Both the position numbers and the translations under genes were made by a program. DNA of 55,457 nucleotides from Piscirickettsiaceae bacterium. GTDB taxonomy: Bacteria; Pseudomonadota; Gammaproteobacteria; Nitrosococcales; Methylophagaceae. Location: assembly GCA_013215775.1 (NCBI GenBank), contig JABSQO010000012.1, positions 1-55,457 on the forward strand, written 5' to 3'. This document shows positions 48,009-55,457 of the stretch, in pieces. The notes beneath the pieces were generated by a model, which searched no databases, was not told the DNA's origin, and was given only the letters and a program-made list of their open reading frames with translations. Numbering within the stretch: position 1 is the first letter of the stretch; each line of letters begins with the position of its first letter.

Positions 48009-50591
48009 TTATTCTTCTGTTAATTCAGTGTTGTCACCTTCAGATTCAGAATCATCGTCTTCTTCCTCCAACACTCGTTCTAAACCGACCAGTTTTTCTT
48101 TCTTAGTCAAATTGATCAGTTTAACACCTTGGGTATTACGACCAACTATAGATACATCTTTTACCGGCGTGCGAACTAGAGTGCCTCCATCAGTAATCAG
48201 CATAATCTGATGTTCATCACGTACTTGTACTGCACCCACAACGCTACCATTTCGCTCCGAAGTCTGAATCGAAATAATGCCACTACCACCACGACCTTGA
48301 ACACGATATTGTTCTAAGTTGGTTCGCTTACCAAAGCCAAATTCCGTAGCTGTTAGAATGGTACCATCTTCAGGATTCGCAATAATCAATGAAATAATTT
48401 TCACATCATCGGCCATACGCATACCGCGTACGCCACGTGATACCCGTCCCATTGAACGCACATCTGTCTCCGCAAAGCGGATGACCTTACCATTTGAATT
48501 AAATAACATAATGTCCGACTGACCATCTGTCAGTGCAACATCAACCAAATGATCATTTTCTTTTAGGTCTAGCGCAATAATGCCGTTTGCGCGTGGACGA
48601 GAGTAAGCCTCTAAAGGTGTTTTCTTAACCGTACCGGAGGCAGTTGCCATAAAGATATATTTATCTTCATCAAACTCACGAACAGCTAAAATGGCATTGA
48701 TTTGTTCACCGTCATCCAGTGGCAACAAATTAATAATGGGCTTACCACGTGCAGCACGACCACCTTGTGGCAATTCATACACTTTTTTCCAATAAACCTT
48801 ACCCGCGCTAGAGAAGCACAATAAAGTGTCGTGGGTATTGGCAATGAATAAGTGCTCAATGAAGTCTTCATCTTTCATTGATGTCGCAGATTTACCTTTA
48901 CCTCCACGACGCTGTGCTCGATAAGTATCTAACTGCTGAGTTTTAGCATAACCTGCATGCGATAACGTCACCACCATTTCTTCTTCAGTGATCAAATCTT
49001 CTAATGTCAGATCTAAGTGATGATCAAGAATTTCGGTACGTCGTTCATCGCCGTATTCTTCTTTTATTTTCACTAATTCTTCACGAATAACAGCCATTAA
49101 ATTATCTGGGTCGCTTAAAATAGCTAATAACGCTGCAATCTCTGTCAATACTTCACGGTATTCATCTAAGATTTTATCTTGTTCAAGACCTGTCAAACGA
49201 TGTAAGCGCATTTCCAAAATGGCTTGAGCTTGCGTTGGCGAAAGATGATAAACGCCATCGACTAAACCCATTTCATCAGGCAATCCTTCTGGACGAGAAG
49301 CTTCAGAGCCAGCAGCACCCAGCATTTCCAGTATCATTTCTGAAGCCCAACCTTTTGCTAGCAATGCCGCTTTCGCATCTGCGGGGCTAGCTGAGGATTT
49401 AATTAACTCAATCACTTCATCAATATTGGCTAATGCTGTCGCTAGACCTTCTAAGATATGAGCACGATCGCGGGCTTTACGTAATTCATATAGTGAACGG
49501 CGCGTGACCACTTCACGACGATGACGAATAAAGGCATCTAAAATTTCTTTCAAACCTAATAATCGTGGCTGACCATCAACTATCGCCACCATGTTAACGC
49601 CAAACACGGTTTGCATTTGTGTTTGTTTGTACAGATTATTTAACACGACTTCGGGCACTTCACCCCGTTTAAGTACGACCACCATACGCATGCCATCTTT
49701 ATCAGATTCATCACGCAGTCCTGAAATACCTTCAATTTTTTTATCTTTAACTAATTCGGCAATTTTTTCTAACAAACGTGCTTTATTAACTTGATATGGC
49801 AACTCGACCACAACAATACTTTGTTGCCCTGTCTTCTCGTCTGTTTCAATTTTTGCTCGTGATCGAATATGGACTCGCCCACGACCGGTTCTATAGGCTT
49901 CACTAATACCTTGTGCACCGTTGATCATTGCAGCTGTAGGGAAATCAGGGCCAGGAACATATTCCATTAATCCAGCAATATCAATATCCGGATTATCAAT
50001 TGTAGCAAGGCAAGCATTAAGGATTTCAGTCAGATTATGTGGTGGAATGTTGGTTGCCATCCCTACCGCAATACCTGATGAACCATTCACTAATAATGCT
50101 GGAACTCTAGTTGGCAGTACTGATGGCTCATGTTCAGATTCATCATAATTGGCAGTAAAATCAACTGTATCTTTATCAAGATCAGCCAACATTTCATGGG
50201 TGATTTTAGCCATACGTACTTCGGTATAACGCATTGCAGCGGGTGAATCTCCATCCACCGAACCAAAGTTACCTTGACCATCAACCAACATATAACGCAT
50301 TGAAAAAGGTTGCGCCATCCGAACCATGGTGTCATAAACCGCTGTATCACCATGAGGGTGGTATTTACCGATAACGTCACCGACAATACGTGCCGATTTT
50401 TTATAGGATCCATTCCAGTTATTATTCAACTCGCGCATCGCATATAATACGCGGCGATGAACGGGCTTTAGACCATCTCGAACATCGGGTAAAGCACGAC
50501 CCACAATTACGCTCATCGCATAATCAAGATAAGACTGTTTCATCTCATCTTCAATATTAATTGATTCCAGTTCTAGCGCTATATCAGTCAT
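48009..50591 (-). CDS. gyrA: DNA gyrase subunit A
   Basis: 860 residues. Winged-helix/tower domain with catalytic Tyr122 ([10 protein letters not shown]). The quinolone region is [10 protein letters not shown], with Thr83 and Asp87, the ordinary residues in many Gammaproteobacteria. The six-blade C-terminal domain contains the GyrA box RRGGKGKSA. An acidic C-terminal tail ([12 protein letters not shown]) follows. It introduces negative supercoils with GyrB. It is followed on the minus strand by pheA, which seems to have its own promoter. Confidence 0.97.
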   Translation of the reverse strand: MTDIALELESINIEDEMKQSYLDYAMSVIVGRALPDVRDGLKPVHRRVLYAMRELNNNWNGSYKKSARIVGDVIGKYHPHGDTAVYDTMVRMAQPFSMRYMLVDGQGNFGSVDGDSPAAMRYTEVRMAKITHEMLADLDKDTVDFTANYDESEHEPSVLPTRVPALLVNGSSGIAVGMATNIPPHNLTEILNACLATIDNPDIDIAGLMEYVPGPDFPTAAMINGAQGISEAYRTGRGRVHIRSRAKIETDEKTGQQSIVVVELPYQVNKARLLEKIAELVKDKKIEGISGLRDESDKDGMRMVVVLKRGEVPEVVLNNLYKQTQMQTVFGVNMVAIVDGQPRLLGLKEILDAFIRHRREVVTRRSLYELRKARDRAHILEGLATALANIDEVIELIKSSASPADAKAALLAKGWASEMILEMLGAAGSEASRPEGLPDEMGLVDGVYHLSPTQAQAILEMRLHRLTGLEQDKILDEYREVLTEIAALLAILSDPDNLMAVIREELVKIKEEYGDERRTEILDHHLDLTLEDLITEEEMVVTLSHAGYAKTQQLDTYRAQRRGGKGKSATSMKDEDFIEHLFIANTHDTLLCFSSAGKVYWKKVYELPQGGRAARGKPIINLLPLDDGEQINAILAVREFDEDKYIFMATASGTVKKTPLEAYSRPRANGIIALDLKENDHLVDVALTDGQSDIMLFNSNGKVIRFAETDVRSMGRVSRGVRGMRMADDVKIISLIIANPEDGTILTATEFGFGKRTNLEQYRVQGRGGSGIISIQTSERNGSVVGAVQVRDEHQIMLITDGGTLVRTPVKDVSIVGRNTQGVKLINLTKKEKLVGLERVLEEEDDDSESEGDNTELTEE

Positions 50592-50691
50592 CTATATCAT
50601 CATCCAAATACGTAGTAAGTGGCACTACACTACCAAAGGCGTAATCCTACCATCTGAGGCGATTTCCTGCACGTTTGTAGCTGGAGTAATA

Positions 50692-51330
50692 CTAGGGTCT
50701 ACGTTTTGTAAAATAACCGCTTAAATCATCCTCTACGGTCGCAAACAGTTCTTCAAGTCCCTGCTTCCAACCTTTTACAACGTTTGGCGGTGTGGTTTTT
50801 TCAATATCCATCTCAATTCTCAGTGCTGTTTGAAATAATGGCTGTGCATTATTATCCTCTGATGACATTAGAAAAAACTGCATTTCCAACACAGCTTGCG
50901 GAGAAAATTGTTCTCTCTGATCGCCATATAATGCTGTGACTGCTGTTTCTAACACCATGTCAGCTTGAGCACGATCATCAATAATAACTTGGCTAAATAG
51001 ACCGCTTTTTTGTAACCAGCGTTTTAATTGTTCGGTAAACATTTCCTGAGGATCAGCAAAGAATTCATGTGGTGCTTGCTGGCGATATTCATCATCACCC
51101 ACTCTGAATACGACTGTTTTCCCACGAAAATGAGATGTAAGCCGTACTGGCTTCAGGAATAACACTCGGTCTTTGGCAAACTCTGTTGCCACCGAACCTC
51201 GATCAATATCAATTACATAATAGTGAGGGCTATCATCATCGTCTTTACTGCCAAGACCTAAACAGCCTGTTAATAAGCTTGTTACAGCTAATAGCCATAC
51301 CATTCTGTATATCATTTTCATTGTTACCAT
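50692..51330 (-). CDS. ABC-transport auxiliary lipoprotein (PqiC/YmbA-like)
   Basis: About 212 residues. Lipobox LLTGC near residue 24 of the longest reading, followed by GLGSKDDDDSPHYYVIDI. Then the typical fold with VLFLKPVRLTSHFRGKTVVFRVGDDEYRQ and PQEMFTEQLKRWLQKSGLFSQV. In the family, such outer-membrane lipoproteins accompany MCE/Mla- or Pqi-type systems, but no MCE gene is adjacent. Starts at 51339, 51330 and 51321 are all possible; GGAG upstream favours 51330 or 51321. It is divergent from apt. Confidence 0.75.
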   Translation of the reverse strand: MVTMKMIYRMVWLLAVTSLLTGCLGLGSKDDDDSPHYYVIDIDRGSVATEFAKDRVLFLKPVRLTSHFRGKTVVFRVGDDEYRQQAPHEFFADPQEMFTEQLKRWLQKSGLFSQVIIDDRAQADMVLETAVTALYGDQREQFSPQAVLEMQFFLMSSEDNNAQPLFQTALRIEMDIEKTTPPNVVKGWKQGLEELFATVEDDLSGYFTKRRP

Positions 51331-51377
51331 ACACTCCATTTATATTCTCATGCTACAGTCATACGCATTGCAGCCGA

Positions 51378-51383
51378 TATAAT
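51378..51383 (+). promoter_or_regulatory. Candidate apt -10 element
   Basis: Perfect TATAAT 27 nt before the apt ATG, within CCGATATAATAG. No convincing -35 at 16-18 nt distance. Confidence 0.35.
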
Positions 51384-51410
51384 AGATTAACTCTCAACAG
51401 ATTGCTTGAT

Positions 51411-51926
51411 ATGGACAGATTAAAAGCTAAAATTCGTGACATTCCTGACTTCCCCAAACCGGGTGTTATATTCAAAGATATAACACCTTTAGTTCTGGCT
51501 CCTGCAAGTTTGCGACTCGCAGTTTTAGAATTAACCAAACCTTTTAAGGATGGTAATATTACTGCTGTTGCAGGTATGGAAGCTCGTGGTTTTATTTTTG
51601 GCAGTCTAGTAGCATGGGAATTAAATGTTGGATTCATTCCCCTTAGAAAGCCCGGGAAATTACCCTACAACGTACATAGTGTTGCCTATTCTCTTGAATA
51701 TGGAGAGACAAGCCTAGAAGCCCATATCGATGCCGTCAGCCCCGGCGACCGAATCTTATTAGTTGATGATGTGCTTGCCACCGGTGGCACTGCCCAAGCT
51801 AGTTGCAAGCTAATTGAAAAACTAGGTGGTGAAGTTGTTGCTTGTGCTTTTGTTATTGAATTAACATCATTACAAGGTCGCGACAAATTAGTAGGCCACT
51901 CCATTCATTCTCTTATCGAATATTAA
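51411..51926 (+). CDS. apt: Adenine phosphoribosyltransferase
   Basis: 171 residues from ATG 51411 (MDRLKAKIRDIPDFPKPGV). The open frame reaching back to 51186 is antisense to the lipoprotein gene and unlike Apt. FKDITPLVLAP, GMEARGFIFG and the PRPP site ILLVDDVLATGGTA are diagnostic. It salvages adenine to AMP. Its stop overlaps the start of the MotY-like gene by 1 nt (TAATG). Confidence 0.96.
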   Translation: MDRLKAKIRDIPDFPKPGVIFKDITPLVLAPASLRLAVLELTKPFKDGNITAVAGMEARGFIFGSLVAWELNVGFIPLRKPGKLPYNVHSVAYSLEYGETSLEAHIDAVSPGDRILLVDDVLATGGTAQASCKLIEKLGGEVVACAFVIELTSLQGRDKLVGHSIHSLIEY

Positions 51927-52786
51927 TGCTTATGTTAAAAAAAATACTTGCTTTTACACTATTGCCATTAGCCTCTTTTGTCCAAGCTGAACAATTTCAA
52001 GCACCGGTGACGGATACGCACTGGTTGGTTACTGAATCACCATTAGAGTGTTCATTAAGTCAGTCGATTAATGACTTTGGTGAGGCTAAATTTATTCAGA
52101 AATCTGGTCAAGATGAGTTGACACTTATTTTTACAACATCGTCATACCCAGCAACTCAAAGCAATGTTAGTTTTGAGATAGCTGAAGCACCCTGGCAAAA
52201 CAGCGATGAGCGATTACACCTAATCTCTCTTCCTACAGCTGCCAATCAAACCCAATTTTCACTCACCGGTAATCTTGCTCAACAAGCGCTGACTCATATT
52301 CAGGAAGGCCGATTCCCGACGATACGTTATCGAAGTCACAACAGTAGAAATGAAATCAACGCATTACTTTCAACCGTGCATTTATCCGATTCAATGCCTG
52401 CATTTCAGCAATGTTTACAAAATCTTTCACCATATGTATTTGAAGATCTTCAAAAATTAACCATCTATTTTGGCTTGGAACAATCTGAACTTAGTCCAAC
52501 TGACCAAGAGGCTCTTACTACGCTCGCCAATTATGTCAAAATGGATAACAGTATCAAACGGATTAGTATCGCTGGCTTTACTGACAATCATGGCCGAAAA
52601 CGATTGAATATCCCCCTATCTGAAGCACGTGCCCTCTCAATTAAAAACTTTTTGGTACAAAGGAATGGTATATCTGAAAATTTAGTTATCACATCATTTC
52701 ATCGGGAGTATCTACCAGCAGCAACGAATCAAACGTCCACTGGTCGAGCTAATAATCGTCGTGCAGAAATTGCATTGTTACGCTAA
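51926..52786 (+). CDS. motY: MotY-like flagellar T-ring protein (OmpA-type C-terminus)
   Basis: 286 residues. Signal peptide to about residue 22 (FVQA-EQF). The N-terminal domain (DTHWLVTESPLECSLSQSINDFGEAKFIQKSGQDEL) is the MotY pattern, and the C-terminal OmpA/peptidoglycan-binding region is IAGFTDNHGRKRLNIPLSEARALSIKNFL. MotY forms the T-ring of Na+-driven polar flagellar motors. No other flagellar gene is in the window. An alternative start is ATG 51932. Neighbouring apt suggests only shared transcription. Confidence 0.8.
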   Translation: MLMLKKILAFTLLPLASFVQAEQFQAPVTDTHWLVTESPLECSLSQSINDFGEAKFIQKSGQDELTLIFTTSSYPATQSNVSFEIAEAPWQNSDERLHLISLPTAANQTQFSLTGNLAQQALTHIQEGRFPTIRYRSHNSRNEINALLSTVHLSDSMPAFQQCLQNLSPYVFEDLQKLTIYFGLEQSELSPTDQEALTTLANYVKMDNSIKRISIAGFTDNHGRKRLNIPLSEARALSIKNFLVQRNGISENLVITSFHREYLPAATNQTSTGRANNRRAEIALLR

Positions 52787-52820
52787 AATCTGACCGATAA
52801 ATCTTAACTCAAGGCTTTAA

Positions 52821-54626
52821 ATGGAACAACATGCCGTTATTGCACTCTCCGTTATCGGTGTTGTTGCTACCCTTTGTCAATGGTTCGCATGGTGGGTTAA
52901 ATTACCGGCAATCGTCTTTTTATTACTTGCCGGTTTAATATTAGGCCCGTTGACTGGATGGTTAAATCCAGATTCTTTATTTGGTGATTTATTATTCCCT
53001 ATTGTATCGTTATCTGTTGCCATCATTCTATTTGAAGGCAGTCTAACTCTTCGGTTTAATCAAATACGAGTACTACAAAAAGTCGTCCGTAATCTACTGA
53101 CTTTTGGTGTATTAATCATCTGGGCAATCATCGCCATTGCCACCCATTACTTACTTGGTTTTACTTGGGAGCTATCCTTATTATTTGGGGCACTGATGGT
53201 GGTCACAGGTCCTACAGTGATTATTCCAATGTTGAGGACTGTTCGACCCAATGCCAACATCGCCAATATTTTGCGATGGGAAGGCATTGCCATTGACCCC
53301 ATCGGCGCTATTTTAGCCGTATTGGTATTTGAATTTATTCTATCTAGCCAAGGGTATGGTCACATATCATTAGGCCATACACTGATCATCTTCGGCCAAA
53401 CACTTGCCGTTGGTTTTGTAATTGGTGTCATTGCTGGTTATTTGCTCGGTCTAGTCCTTCGGCATCATCTTCTACCTGAATATCTGCATAATGTTGGCAC
53501 ACTGACGTTAGTATTTGCTGTTTTTGCACTATCTAATTATTTATCCGAAGAATCTGGTTTATTAACAGTAACGGTCATGGGAATATGGCTGGCTAATATG
53601 AAAAATGTCAACGTTGAAGATATTTTGAACTTTAAAGAAAGTCTCAGTATTTTATTAATTTCTGGCTTGTTTATACTATTAGCAGCTCGCCTTGATTTTG
53701 CTCAATTTGAAGCACTTGGCATTGCAGGATTTGTTCTCTTCCTTGTTATTCAATTTATCGCCCGCCCCGTTAAGGTCTTTTTTTGCACGTTGGGATCGGA
53801 CCTTGCTTGGCAAGAAAGAGTATTAATCGGCTGGATTGGTCCTCGCGGTATCGTTGCTGCTGCTGTTAGCGCTCTATTTGCCTTAAAGCTACAAGATTTA
53901 GGAATTAAGGATGCTGAATTATTAGTGCCTCTAGCCTTCACTATCATTATTGGCACAGTATTCCTACAGGGAGCAACTGCTAGATTCATTGCCAATAGGC
54001 TTGGGGTTGCAGAACCCGATGATAAGGGATTCCTGATTATTGGAGCCAATACTGTGGCTAGAATGATTGCGAAAAGCCTTAATGATAATGGCTACCGCAC
54101 TCGCTTAGCAGACACCAACTGGACTAATGTCCAAACAGCTCGCATGGAAGGATTAGACACCTATTACGGAAATGCTGTTTCTGAGCACGCAGATCGACAT
54201 CTAGATTTAGTTGGCTTAGGACAGATGATCGCCCTCACCCCGCAAAAAGAATTTAATGTGTTAGCTGGCTTACGCTATCGTTCAGAATTTGGCAGTCAGC
54301 ATATCTTCTTTTTGCCTACCGATAAAGATGAGAAAGAAGGCGGCTCTAGAACAACGATTAGTCATGATGCGAATATCTTGTTTGAGCATGATGTGACTTA
54401 TTCCAAGCTGGCTAGTTTGGTCAGTCAAGGTGCAACAGTCAAACAAACAAAGTTAAGTGAAAATTTTGATTATTCAGCGTATCAGGAACAATATAGTAAT
54501 CGTTCCATTCCCCTATTCGCCATTGACAATAAAAATAAATTATATTTTTTCACCACTGACAAAGTAGTTGAGCCTAAACAAGATTGGACGCTAGTATCTC
54601 TTGTGCAAGAAGAAGCTGAACAATAA
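52821..54626 (+). CDS. Cation:proton antiporter (CPA1 type) with TrkA-N domain
   Basis: 601 residues: about 12 membrane helices (1-390) and a cytoplasmic Rossmann/RCK_N domain (about 395-520, starting FLIIGANTVARMIAKSLND). WEGIAIDPIGA contains the conserved Asp of the ion-binding site, and GPTVIIPML and GWIGPRGIVAAAV are further family signatures. Members exchange Na+ or K+ for H+. The exact ion is not predictable. Start ATG 52821, 34 nt after motY; AAGG precedes it. Confidence 0.9.
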   Translation: MEQHAVIALSVIGVVATLCQWFAWWVKLPAIVFLLLAGLILGPLTGWLNPDSLFGDLLFPIVSLSVAIILFEGSLTLRFNQIRVLQKVVRNLLTFGVLIIWAIIAIATHYLLGFTWELSLLFGALMVVTGPTVIIPMLRTVRPNANIANILRWEGIAIDPIGAILAVLVFEFILSSQGYGHISLGHTLIIFGQTLAVGFVIGVIAGYLLGLVLRHHLLPEYLHNVGTLTLVFAVFALSNYLSEESGLLTVTVMGIWLANMKNVNVEDILNFKESLSILLISGLFILLAARLDFAQFEALGIAGFVLFLVIQFIARPVKVFFCTLGSDLAWQERVLIGWIGPRGIVAAAVSALFALKLQDLGIKDAELLVPLAFTIIIGTVFLQGATARFIANRLGVAEPDDKGFLIIGANTVARMIAKSLNDNGYRTRLADTNWTNVQTARMEGLDTYYGNAVSEHADRHLDLVGLGQMIALTPQKEFNVLAGLRYRSEFGSQHIFFLPTDKDEKEGGSRTTISHDANILFEHDVTYSKLASLVSQGATVKQTKLSENFDYSAYQEQYSNRSIPLFAIDNKNKLYFFTTDKVVEPKQDWTLVSLVQEEAEQ

Positions 54627-54643
54627 CTCAAGCGATTCAACTT

Positions 54644-55195
54644 ATGAAAAATAAATTTTCCTCATCCGAACAGAATGATATTGCTTTGTTTCTAGAAGAA
54701 GTGGGCGAAGTGGATCGTATAGAACAAGACAAGATCCTGCCTAAAACTAACCAGCCTAAGCCGATACCTCGTTTTCGCCAACAGCGACTTGATCAAGCGT
54801 TTAACGACACCTTTTCAGAAGACTATGAGCCACATACTGTTGGCAGTGAAGAAACACTTAATTTTCGTCGCAGTGGTATTCAAGAACGTTTATTTTCACG
54901 CCTTCGTAATGGTCATTTACAGATAGAAGCTGAACTTGATTTACATGGTATGACGATTCCTGTCGCCCACGAAGCATTGGCAAAGTTTCTTCATGATTGC
55001 CTACACTACAAAGTACGTTGTGCTCGAATTATTCATGGTAAAGGTTGGGGTTCAAAGCACCACAAACCTATCCTTAAATCAAAACTTAATGGCTGGTTAC
55101 GTGAAACTGAAGTAGTATTAGCATTTTGCTCTGCCCCTATTGAAGATGGCGGTGCAGGAGCAGTGTATGTTTTATTACGTCGCGCTAAAAACTAA
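54644..55195 (+). CDS. Smr-domain DNA endonuclease (SmrA-like)
   Basis: 183 residues. N-terminal half is charged and probably flexible; the Smr domain begins at LDLHGMTIPVAHEALAKFLHDC (about 98-119). HGKGWGSKHHKPILKSKL and AFCSAPIEDGGAGAVYVLLRR complete the fold. Isolated Smr proteins nick DNA or act on RNA. It follows the antiporter by 17 nt. Its stop overlaps that of the converging helicase gene. Confidence 0.9.
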   Translation: MKNKFSSSEQNDIALFLEEVGEVDRIEQDKILPKTNQPKPIPRFRQQRLDQAFNDTFSEDYEPHTVGSEETLNFRRSGIQERLFSRLRNGHLQIEAELDLHGMTIPVAHEALAKFLHDCLHYKVRCARIIHGKGWGSKHHKPILKSKLNGWLRETEVVLAFCSAPIEDGGAGAVYVLLRRAKN

Positions 55196-55457
55196 ACAGT
55201 TTCAAGTCGATTACTAAAGAAATCGGCAATATCGTCACTATTTTGGGTGATAGGCATTGCCGGTAAACTTTGCAAAAACACTTTGCCGTAAGGTTTGCTT
55301 AAAAATCGGGGATCGCATAGTACTAAAACACCATAATCAGTGTTATCTCTGATAAGTCGTCCAATACCTTGCTTGAGTTGAATAACCGCCGCAGGGATTT
55401 GTATCGAAGAGAAGGGATTTCCGCCCCGCTCTCTTAAAGCTTCAATTCTAGCCTGCA
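55192..55457 (-). CDS. DinG/YoaA-like ATP-dependent helicase (3' part, cut by window edge)
   Basis: My reading of the minus strand gives 88 C-terminal residues ending in SNRLETV and a TAG at 55192-55194. The helicase motif VI is visible as QLKQGIGRLIRDNTDYG, followed by VLVLCDPRFLSKPYGKVFLQSLP. This is the C-terminal end of XPD-like DinG/YoaA helicases. The N-terminus with the iron-sulfur cluster lies outside the window, so DinG and YoaA cannot be separated with certainty. Confidence 0.85.
   Translation of the reverse strand, partial: QARIEALRERGGNPFSSIQIPAAVIQLKQGIGRLIRDNTDYGVLVLCDPRFLSKPYGKVFLQSLPAMPITQNSDDIADFFSNRLETV

Noticed and set aside
50310-50360. GyrA Thr83 as a quinolone-resistance change
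   Set aside because: Thr at this position is ordinary in many Gammaproteobacteria; no resistance claim is justified.
51186-51410. 75-residue extension of Apt
   Set aside because: Antisense to the lipoprotein gene and without similarity to Apt; ATG 51411 fits the family.

Overview
The window is a dense, AT-rich stretch of gammaproteobacterial core chromosome. The gene order icd / rluE-nudJ-mnmA-hflD near acnB-purB, together with AceE-AceF-Lpd, Hda, MsrPQ, YajD, RluE and DUF1244, is typical of Gammaproteobacteria. Sodium-linked functions (OadGAB decarboxylase pump, MotY, a DAACS symporter, a CPA antiporter) suggest a marine or halotolerant lineage. A Cycloclasticus/Methylophaga-like member of the Thiotrichales is my guess from composition and gene content. 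I cannot test it here.

Layout. 1-6.0 kb: 5' part of an RNase J-like gene (-), the oadGAB operon (+), a small membrane-anchored protein, a YajD-type HNH protein, an S4 RNA-binding protein, a parvulin, and a 267-bp MITE-like element lodged between the parvulin gene and its terminator. 6.0-12.1 kb: one six-gene minus-strand operon (DUF2066 - CDP-alcohol phosphatidyltransferase - AI-2E permease - hda - RpfE-like - recJ). 12.2-15.2 kb: purM-purN-DUF3108-nudF (+). 15.2-18.0 kb: hexose-6-P mutarotase, slyD and icd (-). 18.0-22.3 kb: rluE-nudJ-mnmA-hflD (+), a 7-bp tandem repeat and a DAACS symporter. 22.6-26.0 kb: orphan FetB-like permease and acnB (-). 26.1-29.4 kb: purB, a DUF7931 protein, a secretin-N-domain protein and a nitroreductase (+). 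29.4-38.2 kb: diguanylate cyclase, argG, then the operon aceE-aceF-lpdA-dam (-). 38.5-42.4 kb: an apparent stress module described below. 42.2-50.6 kb: DUF1244, an incomplete peptide ABC transporter, ispH, pheA and gyrA (-). 50.7-55.5 kb: an auxiliary lipoprotein (-), then apt, motY, CPA antiporter and smr (+), and the 3' end of a DinG/YoaA-like helicase (-).

The most interesting locus is 38.5-42.2 kb. A secreted Cys-rich peptide with EGKCG repeats (HvfA/bufferin type) and an HvfX-type DoxX membrane protein lie directly ahead of msrP-msrQ (periplasmic methionine sulfoxide repair). A divergent ECF sigma factor with a small zinc-finger anti-sigma sits immediately upstream. The genes that normally modify such peptides (HvfB, an MNIO/DUF692 enzyme, and HvfC, the DUF2063 partner) are absent from the window. 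This looks like a sigma-controlled envelope metal/oxidant response that either borrows its maturase from elsewhere or uses an unmodified Cys-rich peptide.

Several gene starts are called here at a position other than the longest reading frame (purM, acnB, purB, aceE, apt, recJ, DUF1244). One gene, the phosphatidyltransferase, seems to lack any ATG/GTG/TTG start in front of its conserved N-terminus. No tRNA, rRNA, CRISPR array, prophage or complete insertion sequence was seen.
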